DNA from: Prosapia bicincta
Lineage: Eukaryota > Arthropoda > Insecta > Hemiptera > Cercopidae
Assembly: GCA_036971475.1 (NCBI GenBank)
Contig: JBAIZL010000001.1
Coordinates: 100,397,350 to 100,461,349, forward strand
DNA length: 64,000 nt
Direction of reading: 5' to 3'
Shown: piece by piece, positions 1-12,975 of the stretch
How positions within the stretch are numbered: the first letter of the stretch is position 1
Layout of the letters: every line of letters begins with the position of its first letter
Made by a program: the position numbers and the translations under genes
The notes under the pieces: generated by a model
Told to the model about the DNA's origin: nothing
The model's input: only the letters and a program-made list of their open reading frames with translations
Database searches by the model: none

Positions 1-804
1 ATAGTACGAAATGCATTTTGTTTGTTTGTTCATTTGTTAACCATTGAGTCAATGAAAAGTCTAATAAAGGTCTAGTTTAAAAAAATGCATTTTAGAACTT
101 GAATTTATGAATAAAAAGTATTATATTGACGACTGAATATTTGAAAAAAATATATTAATATACATATATATAGGGAGAGTGTGAACTATTAGCAATAATA
201 GCAATAATATGTTTAAATCTGTATAACTTCTTTTTTGCATATTCATATGAATTTATATATATATGTATATATCACTTTTACTATATGTACTTAAACAAGA
301 ATCTTACTTGGTATTAATGCGAGTTAACTTTCAAAGATTGATAGTATCTCCATTATCGAGCATCACTTACCGGGATCTGTATGGAATTTCCGTTGTTACA
401 AGGTGTGGTGTACCGTTATTGTTCCATTTTAGGATTTACTGCACTGTGGGAGTCTTTTAAGTTTGTCTTGGGGTTACTTTTTTCTTTTAGGTTGAATAAT
501 TTATCGTTTTTTTATTTAATTTGTATTTGTTCGTTTATGATATTATTTTTTTGTTTATAAATTTGTAGTTGTTCCCATAATGACATTTCGAGGCCTTTTT
601 GTACTTTTTTTAATTATGTAACTTATACGTTTTCTAATGTGAGGAATGTGTGTTTGTTTTTGATAGCGTGTGTAGCTACGGTTGAGTTGTAAGTTTGAGG
701 TCTGATGTATGCTTTGACGTGTTCTTGATATCTAGTAAGATTCTGGTTAAAGTACATGTAGTGAAAGTGATATGTGAATACAAGAAAACAGTGTTGCAAA
801 GTTT

Positions 805-808
<4 letters not shown>
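1..808. other. unassigned AT-rich DNA
   Basis: AT-rich sequence with short A and T runs and small (TA)n patches near 165 and 255. Only short open frames occur, none resembling a known protein. I see no repeat boundary, RNA gene or exon signal that I can support. Confidence 0.5.

Positions 809-884
<76 letters not shown>
809..884. repeat. compound (CA)n-(TA)n microsatellite
   Basis: About 32 bases of CA dinucleotides run directly into about 44 bases of TA dinucleotides. The small open frames across it on both strands consist of TH/IY or CV/YI dipeptide repeats and are artefacts of the repeat. Confidence 0.95.
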
Positions 885-887
<3 letters not shown>

Positions 888-1968
888 AATTGTCAGTTTT
901 TAGACGCAACGGTGCGCCAAAAACTAGAGAAAAAACTTGGTACCGTTAAAATAAGTTTTAAAAAGACGTTAGATATTAAAAATATACGTTAAAAGTTCAA
1001 ATTAAGAAATGTGATTGGTTTAAACTAGGAGAGAAGGAGTAAGACGTTTAAAACGTTAGTTGTTAGGAAAACGAAAAGGGAGTCATCCAGGAACGTTCAA
1101 TAACAGCATACGTAGATCAAGCGACCTCCAGTTCGTATAGTTTTTATTAAGTAAATTGTCGAAAGTCAAATGCTACGTAGCAACCTTCGCGTTGATAGCA
1201 GAGTAGATGGTATTCAGTACGTCGGAATAGTTTTTAAAAAAATTAAATATTAAGTTAATCGTAGGAAATTGATTGTTTAGTAGCAACCTACGCGTTGTCA
1301 GTAAAGAGAATTAATCGTTGAGAAGTGATTGTGGTTATGTGCCAATAGTGACGTATTGAACGGATGGAGGTTCAAGGATCACGAGCTACGAACAGCTGAT
1401 CCTCCAATTTCAATAACTCTTTTTCAATAACTCTTGAAATTTAAACTTTTTTTCTTGATCTGCCAATCACAAATTTTTCAGTTAATAATTCATCAAAGCA
1501 ATATTCATTAACCAGTACTATAATATATAAACTTTAAGCTTATAGTTCTCCAATTTCAAGCCGAACCTTATACAACGACCCTGAGCGCAATACAAAATTA
1601 TATGTAAATTATGTTAAGTAGTAGAATATGATTATAGTCTCTGGAATGTCAATATAATTAAACAAGTCAAAATAAAAATAAAGTTAGAATCCTCATCTAA
1701 ATAATATTGCAACTCTTTCTGATATAAATTAATTGAATTATACTAAGAACCTGTAATTTGTGTGTTATTTCAATGTATTAGAGAGAATCAATATTACAAA
1801 TAATCATACGTTTCTTATCAGCCATAAGTGGTCCCCAAAACTGAATCCTATTCATTAAAATACAATCAGTAATAATAATGAGTCAATGCAAATTATAACA
1901 CTTGCAAGTTAATAAGTATTATTTAAAAGTAAATTAGAAAAGCTAACACGATTCAAAAAAGCTTTAAA

Positions 1969-1970
<2 letters not shown>
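885..1970. other. unassigned DNA with paired short direct repeats
   Basis: No gene recognised. The phrase gtagcaacctacgcgttg (about 1280) is a near copy of one near 1178 (gtagcaaccttcgcgttg). A hairpin-capable block around 1374-1406 has ggatca and tgatcc arms. These could be parts of an old element, but no ends or coding motif can be seen. Confidence 0.35.
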
Positions 1971-2034
<64 letters not shown>

Positions 2035-2041
2035 GTGTGTG

Positions 2042-2100
<59 letters not shown>
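1971..2100. repeat. (GT)n microsatellite
   Basis: About 130 bases of GT dinucleotides with a few interruptions (gcgtg, gagtgagtg). The minus-strand open frame of TH dipeptides across it is an artefact. Confidence 0.95.
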
Positions 2101-2102
<2 letters not shown>

Positions 2103-4121
2103 GTAAATAATTACGGAGTAGCTTACCTTTGCAAACATAATAGTTATTTGTTATTATGGGTTAATATTTTGTTATAGAATCCATATGTTTATGGGGTGCG
2201 TCCACGTCTGCATTTGGCTACACACTAATAGTTATTGATTGTATTTATTAGTACATTTGCTTAATGGTGTTATAAAACATCTAACCGACATTAAATAATA
2301 TTCTTCTCTACAACGTCTAACATTTATTAGGCAAGGACATTCAAGAAAACGGTAACATTCCAAAACACATCAGTCGCCCTAAAACTTTGCAAACTCGTTT
2401 AACTTTGTGGGACAGTCTGACGATAATCTTTTCAAGTCTTTTCAAGGACCAGCAACGAATTTTTCCGTAAACACAGTATTACAAATATTTGCCACTTGAA
2501 AAAGTGTCTGCATTTTACGCATCGTTTAACCAAGTAATTGCTTGTATTGTGATAAAGAAATACATTTTAATGTCCTATGAGAAATACGATTGATATTGTA
2601 ATCGGGTGCTCTAGGCTACACTTTTCCAATCTTACTGAACGATATTTCTCCGATACTAATATTTTGAGAGTACGAATGATCTCGCTGAAATAAAGAGATT
2701 AATTAAGTCTTTTGATGTATGAAATGTTTATTTAAATTTTATATTGCCCATAATGAATCGAAATCAATTTTACTAGTTGCAGACGCGAACCCAACACATG
2801 TACGTACGTATTATATTTTAGGGGGAAATATAGTGGTTTTCCCCATCAGTTTAGTCAAAATGTGCCTTTATAACGGAAGATATTCTTTTTTACTAAAAAA
2901 AGACACACAAGGGTTAGCGATTATTTTAACCATACACTTTAAAGGAGGGAAGATATGAGAGGCGATTGCTCATTTCATTACCCAGTAACGATACAAACCG
3001 TTTTAACAGTATATAATCGTAAAATAGTATCTCTAGCTTATTGCTTCCGCATGCTCTAAAAGACAGTAACTGAAGTAGAACTATTTGATATTTGGGGTCT
3101 TTATTTCTTACTTCGCGCTGCAGAGGTATATTTGTTTTTGATTTAAATTGTTTCTCAAAAATATACTAATTATTTTTTTTCTAATTTGAGTTCCAATAAA
3201 TTAGTTTTAATTAAGTGTAAATGTTTCTGCGTTTAAAATTCGCCAATACGGACCCACCGTTGAAAATATTTTCATTTTCTTCGATAGATTCCCAGAGTCT
3301 CGTGATTGTGAAGCGTAGTTAGATTTCCAACCGATACAATTTGAATTTACTATTTCATTTTGGAATTAACCATAATGGTAATTCCAAAATTGGTAATGAA
3401 CTTAAAGCTAATGTTTCTTGATCTGAAAAACCTTTGTCAATCGTGGAATTACTTCTATAATTAAGCACTAAATATCTTTGAAAAATCAAAGAAATCATTC
3501 TACAGAAATAAATTAAACCGTAATAATAACATTGTGATTGAACAACAGATGTGTCAAATCAACCGTAATTATTAACCGGATAAAGCGAGCAAATACATTT
3601 CTTCTTGATTTCATAACTGGGTGGAACATCCTGCTTTATCAAGCAACTAGCCTATATCTACGCTATGCCATAATTTTTCCCTATTCCTAATAACAAGGGA
3701 TTATTATTTATTTTTTTTTTTTTTGCTAAGAGCGGCCTAATTTAATTTACTCTTAATTTTCTTGCTTTTATAAAAGAGGTACAAATGATTTTATGCCATG
3801 TAATGAGAGCATGTCTAGTTCAGGTACTCCAACATGCATTTACCTAATCATCATCTCTGTATATCCTCAAAAAGGACTTTTTCTCCCTCCTATATTTACG
3901 ATACTTTCCTATTGTTTGTAGGCCATAGTAATCTGGATAAGCAAATTAAATATACAAATAAGGAAATGGAAATAGCAGTTTTGAAAGTTTGACCTATATC
4001 CTCCCAATACATTCCAACAAGTAGTAATATTGTGTTGTTCTGATTTACAATGATTCCTCCATGTATCGACCCTTTCTCTTTTCTCGTTTGAGTTTTAAAC
4101 GTTAAATATCCGTTATTACTG
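2101..4121. other. unassigned AT-rich DNA
   Basis: About 2 kb without recognisable coding potential, RNA gene or clear repeat. It contains a short T run near 3710 and a local echo of gtaattccaaaat near 3360-3390. Short open frames, such as one of 79 codons at 2719, have no recognisable domain and are of a length expected by chance. Confidence 0.45.
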
Positions 4122-6795
4122 TATAGAAACCACCCTTTTCTAATCCTCCCTGTATAGTCCGGACTTGGCTCCTAGGGACTTTCACTTGTCTCCGTACGTG
4201 AAGCAATGGCTTGCATCTCAACGGTTCGGAATGACGAAAAGCTCCTTCACGCCGTAACAGGTAAGATACAATCTCAGGTAACAAATCTTTAGCTCAGGGT
4301 ATTTCAAAAACTGTTCCGAGGTATGACAGGTGTTTGAATTTGCTTGGCGACTATGTAGAAACCACCCTTTTCAAATCCTCCCTGTATAGTCCGGACGTGG
4401 CTCCTAGGGACTTTCACTTGTCTCCGTACGTGAATCTCAATGGTTCGCAATGACGAAAAGCTCCTTCACGCCGCAACAGGTAAGATACATTCTCAGGAAA
4501 CAAATGTTTAGCTCAGGGTATTTCAAAAACTGTTCCGAGGTATGACAGGTGTTTGAATTTGCTTGGCGACTATATAGAAACCACCCTTTTCTAATCCTCC
4601 CTGTATAGTCCGGACGTGGCTCCTAGGGACTTTCACTTGTCTCCGTACGTGAAGCAATGGCTTGCATCTCAACGGTTCGGAATGACGAAAAGCTCCTTCA
4701 CGCCGTAACAGGTAAGATACAATCTCAGGTAACAAATCTTTAGCTCAGGGTATTTCAAAAACTGTTCCGAGGTATGACAGGTGTTTGAATTTGCTTGGCG
4801 ACTATATAGAAACCACCCTTTTCTAATCCTCCCTGTATAGTCCGGACGTGGCTCCTAGGGACTTTCACTTGTTTCCGTACGTGAATCTCAACGGTTCGGA
4901 ATGACGAAAAGCTCCTTCACGCCGTGACAGGTAAGATACATTCTCAGGAAACAAATGTTTAGCTCAGGGTATTTCAAAAACTGTTCCGAGGTATGACAGG
5001 TGTTTGAATTTGCTTGGCGACTATATAGAAACCACCCTTTTCTAATCCTCCCTGTATAGTCCGGACGTGGCTCCTAGGGACTTTCACTTGTTTCCGTACG
5101 TGAATCTCAACGGTTCGGAATGACGAAAAGCTCCTTCACGCCGTGACAGGTAAGATACATTCTCAGGAAACAAATGTTTAGCTCAGGGTATTTCAAAAAC
5201 TGTTCCGAGGTATGACAGGTGTTTGAATTTGCTTGGCGACTATATAGAAACCACCCTTTTCTAATCCTCCCTGTATAGTCCGGACTTGGCTCCTGGGGAC
5301 TTTCACTTGCCCCCGTACGTGAAGCGATGGCTTGCATCTCAACGGTTCGGAATGACGAAAAGCTCCTTCACGTCGTAACAGGTAAGATACATTCTCAGGA
5401 AACAAATGTTTAGCTCAGGGTATTTCAAAAACTGTTCCGAGGTATGACAGGTATTTGAATTTTCTTGGCGACTATATAGAAACCACCCTTTTTCTAATCC
5501 TCCCTGTATAGTCCGGACGTGGCTCCTAGGGACTTTCACTTGCCCCCGTACGTAAATCTCAATGGTTCGCAATGACGAAAAGCTCCTTCACGCCGTAACA
5601 GGTAAGATACATTCTCAGGAAACAAATGTTTAGCTCAGGGTATTTCAAAAACTGTTCCGAGGTATGACAGGTGTTTGAATTTTCTTGGCGACTATATAGA
5701 AACCACCCTTTTTCTAATCCTCCCTGTATAGTCCGGACGTGGCTCCTAGGGACTTTCACTTGCCCCCGTACGTGAATCTCAATGGTTCTAAATGACGAAA
5801 AGCTCCTTCATGCCGTAACAGGTAAGATACAATCTCAGGAGAAAAATGTTTAGCTCAGGGTATTTCAAAAACTGTTCCGAGGTATGAAAGGTATTTGAAT
5901 TTTCTTGGCGACTATATAGAAACCACCCTTTTTCTAATCCTCCCTGTATAGTCCGGACGTGGCTCCTAGGGACTTTCACTTGCCCCCGTACGTGAATCTC
6001 AATGGTTCGCAATGACAAAAAGCTCCTTCACGCCGTAACAGGTAAGATACATTCTCAGGAAACAAATGTTTAGCTCAGGGTATTTCAAAAACTGTTCCGA
6101 GGTATGACAGGTGTTTGAATTTTCTTGGCGACTATGTAGAAACCACCCTTTTTCTAATCCTTCCTGTATAGTCCGGACGTGGCTCCTAGGGACTTTCACT
6201 TGCCTCCGTACGTGAATCTCAATGGTTCGCAATGACGAAAAGCTCCTTCACGCCGTAACAGGTAAGATACATTCTCAGGAAAAAATGTTTAGCTCAGGGT
6301 ATTTCAAAAACTGTTCCGAGGTATGACAGGTGTTTGAATTTGCTTGGCGACTATGTAGAAACCACCCTTTTCTAATCCTCCCTGTATAGTTCGGACGTGG
6401 CTCTTGGGACTTTCACTTGTCTCCGTACGTGAATCTCAATGGTTCGCAATGACGAAAAGCTCCTTCACGCCGTAACAGGTAAGATACATTCTCAGGAAAA
6501 AATGTTTAGCTCAGGGTATTTCAAAAACTGTTCCGAGGTATGACAGGTGTTTGAATTTGCTTGGCGACTATGTAGAAACCACCCTTTTCTAATCCTCCCT
6601 GTATAGTTCGGACGTGGCTCTTGGGACTTTCACTTGTCTCCGTACGTGAATCTCAATGGTTCGCAATGACGAAAAGCTCCTTCACGCCGTAACAGGTAAG
6701 ATACATTCTCAGGAAAAAATGTTTAGCTCAGGGTATTTCAAAAACTGTTCCGAGGTATGACAGGTGTTTGAATTTGCTTGGCGACTATATAGAAA
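4122..6795. repeat. satellite-like tandem array, about 12 monomers of 217-232 bp
   Basis: Anchoring on gaaaccaccctttt, monomers start near 4126, 4358, 4577, 4809, 5028, 5247, 5479, 5699, 5919, 6139, 6358 and 6575, with a partial unit at 6792. Spacings are 232, 219, 232, 219, 219, 232, 220, 220, 220, 219, 217 and 217. The 232 bp type differs by a 13 bp insertion (agcaatggcttgc or a close variant) after cgtacgtga. The 220 bp type has one extra T, and the last two units share small deletions. Copies are highly similar, so homogenisation is recent. The repeated minus-strand open frames of about 60-77 codons follow from the monomer. They carry no domain I recognise and do not join into one long frame. 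Confidence 0.95.
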
Positions 6796-9040
6796 AATAG
6801 AGCAATTTTAGTTTCAAGATGTATGTAATACAAGTTTTTTTTATATTAACTCGTTTACTTTTTATTTCAAAACTAAGGTTATTTTCCGGATCACTCTATC
6901 CAAGCAGGTTAGTATTGCAACTAATACTAGGATAGTATTGTAACCAAGCCGTATAGTAAAAAGCGTTTCAATGTTTCATTTAAAAAACGTGTTTGAAAGT
7001 CACTTTTATGTGACAACAAAAAGAAATATTTCTACTTCCATAATATTTAAAGTAAATATTGTCTTGTATGACGTAAAAAGAAGAAGAGGTTCTTCGTAGG
7101 TTGTATAAAAACAGGAGAAACTTTCAACTACTCATTGGATATATTGCTCAAGTGCACTCACACGAAATAAAGTAAATACAAATTTCTTGGTGGATTCCAA
7201 TGTCAACAGTTTGGCGTAGCAATTCAGTTGGCGCTTTTTATTTGACTGAGTTTTTTGACAAATAAAGATGTACTGGAAAGGGAGAACTTTCAAGTAAAAT
7301 ATTCTTAACATTTATAACAAAGTATTTAAGATACAAAGTACTTATTAAATTATTGTCTAAATTACACGAGACATGTGCATTAGGTTAAATCTGTCTAAAT
7401 TACTGGATTTTTTTTTGTGAGGTGGCTTTTCAGGTATAAACCGTTATTCCATTATCAGCGTATTGTTAAAATACTATAGTTGTTAATTGAGTGGTTAATT
7501 TGCATCTCCGAAGAGAGGCTAATGTAAAAAATTAGTAAGATTCTTTCATAAACTTACTTCTGGCAAGAGTAGCCTAAGTGACGGGGGAATAAGCATTAGC
7601 CTGAACTTAAACATTTTAGCTACAATTATAATTATAATAATGGGAGTAATCGTTACTATTATAATATATTATGTGTTAATTATAGTATTATTATGTGTTA
7701 ATTTAAAGTCTTTACTCTAAATGCATAAGAGGTTGATGATGGCAATATCAGGTTGTAAAAATTGTACAATCGGAGTAAAATTATATATAGTGGAAATTAT
7801 TGCAATTTCTTTAAGCTTTATTTAAAAAAAATTAATTTGATCAGTAAAATGTATTTAATAAAATATAATATGTATAAAATTCTTGATAAAAAGTGCAATT
7901 AGCAAGAAATTGTTTGTCTTTTAGTGAGACACCTTACGGAGGTTCATTATAAAAGGAACTGTTGAAACAGTATCTGTAAGTGATATGTGAACACAAATAT
8001 GGTTACTACAATTCCATTAGGATGTGTTTGTTTATTCTAAACACTTTAAATCCGCCAAGATTGATGTTAATAAACATACACAAGTGTGTATTATAATAAG
8101 AGTAAATTAGATAATAAAGTCACGAAAAGGGAAACAAATTGAAATTTGATGAAGCTGTTGCAATTTCAGCAGCCATAAACTGTAGTGAGGCATGGACATT
8201 AGCATCTAAAGATAAAAGGAACGAAAATGACATTTCTTGTCAGTTTCCTTAATTCACAAGACGAGGCAGCTTTCCTTTTATATTGTTTTGAGAAAATAAT
8301 ACATACATCCTATTATCTCTAGGAGTATTCCAAAGCTAAAAAATTTTGTAGTATAATATTCCGTTACCTTCTTTTGTAATTTTCACTTTGAAATATGATA
8401 CAGTAAATAAAAAACAAATGTAGTTTAAAATTTGTTCTGATGTTATATTAATATAATAAAACTTATTAATTAACCCATAGGTTTATGTGATTAAATACAG
8501 ATATCTTTAAGCCATATTATTTTAAAGAAAATAATATAACTTTAGAAGGTATTTACAAAATTCATAAAGAAGGTTTTTATAATCATACCATGGTTATGAG
8601 TTTCATAAAGAGAAACAAATCAGAATGGTGGTTCGGGAGAGTTTCGTAATGGTGGATAGAGAAAAGGAGGGAGGGGATTGACGGAGAGATACCGGCAATA
8701 AATTATCAGCAGGAGGTCTTATTTTGTGTCACGTGATCATCGTAACTCACACCCGAAGTGAAATGTTTTTCCGTTGCAAGAAATGCACAGCCTGCATGTT
8801 CGCACTTTGCGTTTCGATATGAGCATTCATTAATAAAAACATTTTGCCAAAATTCACAAAGATATACACACACAAACATCTAATGTAATACATCTATTTT
8901 AAATATATAGGCTCAAGGGCTACATTAACCTTAGTTTTGATAGATAAAAAGCATTCAAATTTATAAAAATATCTAAACTGATAACTGAAACAATGAGCTG
9001 ACAGACAGTTTGACTAATAAGGAGGAACCAAAGTAGATTT
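6796..9040. other. unassigned AT-rich DNA
   Basis: Unique-looking AT-rich sequence after the array. Small local repeats occur near 7630-7700 (tattatgtgttaatt twice). No reading frame, RNA or transposon end can be supported. Confidence 0.45.
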
Positions 9041-9345
9041 CTTTTGGAAAAAAACCGTAATTTCCAAAATAAGGAGGATGCAAAGGGACAGACATTTCTT
9101 AAGACCAAGACAACAAATGTACCAGGATTGGCAAGCAGAAGAAGCAGAACACCATTAATAGTCAAGATAAGAGAAAGGGAAGCTATGGAAGGGAAGAGCG
9201 ATCAAGGAGTCGAAGAAGAGATCTTGAAGTTTTGGCAGCCGGAGGAAGGAGAAGTCCGGAGAGGTGGAGAGGGCAGAGGCAGGAGGGAGCCGGAGGAGGC
9301 CGGAAAAGGAGTACAACCCTGGGAGGCGAAGATGAAAGGATAATA
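9041..9345 (+). other. purine-rich, GC-elevated block with a 99-codon open frame
   Basis: The plus strand is strongly purine-rich (gga/gag/aag) and distinctly richer in G than its surroundings. An open frame from 9044 to 9343 encodes a highly charged Glu/Arg/Lys/Gly-rich peptide without a domain I recognise. The minus strand is also open for 64-81 codons, as expected from strand asymmetry. It could be an old exon, a transposon ORF fragment or a simple purine tract. No splice sites or homology support coding. Confidence 0.25.
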
Positions 9346-9659
9346 CCGCCGTCATCTTTGAACACAAAGTAGGACACAAAGCGAAGAGACGGGGACGGAT
9401 AGGAGTGTCTAAGCTACTTCAATTCGACTTTAGTACCAATTAAGTAATTATTATAAATTTTATTTTAAAGCCGAAAAGTTAATTCAATAAAACTGACATA
9501 AAAAGTAATTTTTAAATTGCAAGCAATAACACAGTAACTTCACGACTCCAGATAAAATTTAACACAAATTGTTAAAGATAATATTAGATTTAAGACTAAC
9601 AACTTCTTTCTGTTTGTCTTACCGCTGAAACTATCTCCCCACGTATCACCTTTTATGAT

Positions 9660-9663
<4 letters not shown>

Positions 9664-9716
<53 letters not shown>
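9664..9716. repeat. (AT)n microsatellite
   Basis: About 53 bases of pure TA dinucleotide repeat. Confidence 0.95.
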
Positions 9717-9718
<2 letters not shown>

Positions 9719-10740
9719 CCTAGGTAGGTAATATTATTACTAAATTGAAACTTAATGTAATAAGTAATTGGTGAGTATTTTGCTCTTTAAGTCCAGATAC
9801 ATTCTCGTAAAATTTAATCTGTTCAAAATACAAATTTAACGCTCAACAAATTATTTATGAAATAAGAATAATTAGTAAACTTAAATTATGGATCCTTTTA
9901 TTTTGTAACATAACAAAATCGATATAATGTTATAGTTGACTCCACTGGTAATATGTTAAAATGTAAATCCCTTGACACTTTGTTTAAATTCTTTTTATAG
10001 TAATATTGCTACATTTTTATCAATATTTAAATTTATCACTTATCAAAATTCGATAATTTTTAATTTATAATATTTTAGAATTTACTCTTAATACATATTA
10101 GCCTAATCTTAATACATGTTAAAGTCAATAACCTACAAAATACGCAATTGTTGTGATTAGCAATTCCTGTTATTACATGAAACATTAGATTATTTAAGCA
10201 CTAGTTTTAATTTTTCATAACTCACTAATAAACAATCATCAAATTGAACACAACCAAAGAAATTTCACTTAGGAACTAATGGCCAAACCGCACAAACGGA
10301 GCACGGTCCTAGTGCGTGACGTTTTGCTAGTTCTTTAGTTTTTCACCTTTTAAATTTGCCTATCGTTGAAATCTTACTTCCTTTGGATCACAACACGTAG
10401 GCTAACCCTTTGGCGTTACTAACTTGGAACTTTCCAAGAATCGAACAATATTTTCGCAACATCAGACAAACCTACACACAATACCAACTCACCCTACACA
10501 ACTCTTGAAAGATTTGATACTTTATTTTTCTAACACTGTGTGCTATGCTAGTTCCGTTCATATTTTGCGTTTACAGATTGACTTGCAATATTCACACGTC
10601 CTTATTTATTTGAGAAACACATATTGGTAGCACTTAGCTAAGTTTTAATAAAAATATAAAGAAATTGTACAAAAAATGTAAAGTTTAAATGAATAAATAT
10701 TGTGTCATAGACTTAATTAATTTTAAAACCTATGATAAAT
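9717..10740. other. unassigned AT-rich DNA
   Basis: No supportable gene. A 68-codon open frame at 10424 lacks a recognisable domain. Nothing else stands out. Confidence 0.45.
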
Positions 10741-10744
10741 TTAA

Positions 10745-10835
10745 AGGGGTCCCAGAATGATCCAATAGGTAAAGGGCTTGACTGTTAGTCTAATGATCAT
10801 GGGTTTAATTTCCACTAGCTCCAAAACTTTTTTCT
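10745..10835 (+). repeat. tRNA-derived SINE head
   Basis: The segment reads like a degraded tRNA: a box A-like stretch near 10758-10776 (tccaataggtaaagggc), then gatcat followed by a box B-like gggtttaatttcc at 10801-10813, the usual relative of GGTTCRANNCC. The spacing suits a Pol III internal promoter. The cloverleaf is too diverged to be a working tRNA and a (CT)n tract follows. A tRNA-derived SINE or tRNA pseudogene fits best. Confidence 0.4.
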
Positions 10836-10862
10836 GGACTAGGTATTTTTTTAAGGGGGAGT

Positions 10863-10863
<1 letters not shown>

Positions 10864-10899
<36 letters not shown>
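10864..10899. repeat. (CT)n microsatellite
   Basis: About 36 bases of CT dinucleotides with one interruption. It directly follows the tRNA-like segment and may be the tail region of that SINE. Confidence 0.9.
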
Positions 10900-10931
10900 T
10901 GTTTGCTTCATACAATTCAAAATTTACAGCA

Positions 10932-11276
10932 TTTCTTTGGCAATCGGTACCAACATTATCAGGAACAATAAATACTATATATCTTACATACATGTGACAG
11001 ATTAGATTCAAAAACACTGTTGCCAAATCTATTAGAATATTGTCATCCTTATTAACTTTATGCCGCAACTGTCAAAATAATAAATTTAACAATATAATAA
11101 TGGATTTGGTAACACTGTTGTTGAATCTAATCTAACACATGTTTGTCTGTTATTATTCCTGATGATGTTGGTAATAATTGCTATCGAAAACGTTTGAATG
11201 ATATAAAACCATAAAGTGAGTACCCTTGTTTTGTATTTCTCATGTTATTTTGATTATTACAGAAGAAAACACATTT

Positions 11277-11279
<3 letters not shown>
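10932..11279. mobile_element. decayed inverted 'twin' element ending in (TA)n
   Basis: Two diverged inverted arms can be paired. The left, about 10932-11030, carries ggtaccaacattatcagg and agattagattcaa. The right, about 11100-11190, carries ttgaatctaatct and cctgatgatgttggtaat. Each arm contains a hammerhead-like motif pointing outward. The right arm continues through a segment at about 11225-11279 that resembles the flanks of the palindromes at 48 and 60 kb, and ends in the (AT)n tract at 11280. This suggests an old member of one short element family. No coding sequence is present. Confidence 0.55.
11159..11189 (+). ncRNA. hammerhead-like core motif (degenerate stem)
   Basis: CTGATGA at 11159-11165 is followed by a weakly paired stretch and GAAA at 11186-11189. 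Compared with the copies at 48 and 60 kb, stem II has lost pairing, so this copy is probably inactive. The opposing arm (10932-10962, minus) has CTGATAA instead of CTGANGA. Confidence 0.3.
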
Positions 11280-11326
<47 letters not shown>

Positions 11327-11344
11327 AGAGAGGGAGAGAGAGAG
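11280..11344. repeat. (AT)n then GA-rich microsatellite
   Basis: About 45 bases of TA dinucleotides followed by about 20 bases of GA-rich repeat. It is the terminal tract of the inverted element to its left. Confidence 0.9.
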
Positions 11345-12343
11345 TTGATAGACAGCTAAATTACCCCAAACTCTCCTCCATCTCTTTTATTAACGTTTAT
11401 ACATTGTCGTAAAAACTTTTCATTATTTTAGATTATTATATTATTGACTACCACTTCTCTATATGTCAAACATATGGATGACTGTAGAATCTAAAGAGGC
11501 CTTATTGGGTCTACTATATGTAACTCCATTGGCTACAATAGTTTTAAAATCATATTTGATACTTTTAACCTGATCGGAAGGCTTAGTATGCACATTGTTT
11601 TGGAAATGGATGTATATATTTTCTATAAATGTTCTCCTTTAAATAGATTTGTGAAACTAATTGCAGTGGATTATTATTTCAAACTTGTTACGTATAAAGG
11701 ATTTGAGCATTAATCATATTACAAATATATTATTTATGTTTCTGTGCAATATTTTATGTATCTGCCAATACAAAGATATTTCTACTGCACAGCTTCCCAC
11801 TCACCCCTTTAATATCGCGTGTTGCTTCCACCCTTAAATAAAAACCTTGACAGTTTATTTATAGAACAACAAGTAAACGAGTAGAGAATGGTACGGGTTT
11901 CTGTGTCTCTATTTATCTCCTTTTGACGTAAGCATTATAAACTTTTAATTGCTTGGAAACTGTGAATTATTTTTTTAACAGAACTTTAAATTCCTGATTA
12001 GAAGTAAAGTATTAAAAATAAGGACATGCTGTAGAAAAATGGTAACTGCTAAAGCCTTAACAAACTGTAATTTCTTACGTAATTTAAAAAAAAATGTTCT
12101 GTAATTTTTAGAGTTTTATAAAATCGAGTTTAGCTTCATTCCTAAATTTTGTGTGTGAGTGTGTTGTTATTTTTTAACTTGGAACTTTTTCATCCAATAT
12201 ACTGTTTTTTTTCTTTTTAAATAACGTCCTCGAAATATTCATTGATAATTCTCTATCACGACTGTAAAGAAGAGATAGTCATTAGGGCGACCTTGCCCGG
12301 CATATACATTTTATTCCATCAATGAAACCAGTTTTATTTTAAA
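11345..12343. other. unassigned AT-rich DNA
   Basis: No gene, RNA or repeat boundary that I can support. Only short chance open frames occur. Confidence 0.45.
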
Positions 12344-12578
12344 AGTAGACTACAAATCAATAAAATTTTGAAAATAAAACCCGCTAACCACACAAAAATC
12401 TTTAATACAATTACTTAATGTAATATATTTCGATTATTTGGTAATCATATTCAAAGTACCTCGAAGTACCTCTGAATATAATTACAATGTAATCGAAATG
12501 TACATAAAGTAATTATAATATAGATTTTTGTATTGTGGTTTGCGGGTTTTATTTGTTTAGTTAAAAAACTAGTCCACT
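12344..12578. mobile_element. foldback MITE-like palindrome, about 235 bp
   Basis: The two halves are inverted copies. The left arm begins with agtagacta and includes aaataaaacccgctaaccac (12372-12391). The right arm ends with the matching gtggtttgcgggttttattt (12535-12554) and tagtccact (12570-12578). The arms meet near 12460 around a small repeat of agtacctc. There is no coding capacity. The structure fits a miniature inverted-repeat or foldback element. I could not find a convincing target-site duplication, so the superfamily is unknown. Confidence 0.75.
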
Positions 12579-12782
12579 GTGCTCAACAAATTTATTAATA
12601 CATTTTAGGGTTGAAAAATAAGGGCTGTCTAGGAAGTAGTATTAAAGTGCGAAAAATATTACTCACATTTCCAGGAGGTAAGTGAGGGGAGTAATTCTTA
12701 AGTGTATATTTAAATTCATAGGAAGATCTACTTTTTATCTGACTTGTAGAGATGTCTCTACTCAGCAATAATTCAACTTATT

Positions 12783-12835
12783 CTAACCTAACCTAAACGT
12801 AACCAAACTTAACCTAGGCTAACCTAACCTAACTG
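12783..12835. repeat. interstitial CCTAA-like (insect telomere-type) block
   Basis: Degenerate five-base periodicity of CTAAC/CCTAA (ctaacctaacctaa, then taacctaacctaac), the complement of the insect telomere repeat TTAGG. It is short and imperfect, so it is a relic or chance simple repeat rather than a telomere. Confidence 0.4.
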
Positions 12836-12975
12836 CAGCCTAATCTGCACGCTTGAAAGAGGGATAGGAAAGATGTAAAAAAAATATAGGTGTTGGACAT
12901 TAACTACTTCTTGGAGTCGAGGTTATCAAGAAGGTTTTGGAGATAGTGTGACTCCAATTGATGTCTTAACACTTT

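Noticed and set aside
4102..6232. Recurring minus-strand open frames of about 60-77 codons in the satellite
   Set aside because: They repeat because the monomer repeats, switch frame with the length variants and show no domain I recognise.
9044..9343. 99-codon charged open frame as a gene
   Set aside because: Purine-rich composition explains the openness on both strands; no domain, splice site or homology is visible.
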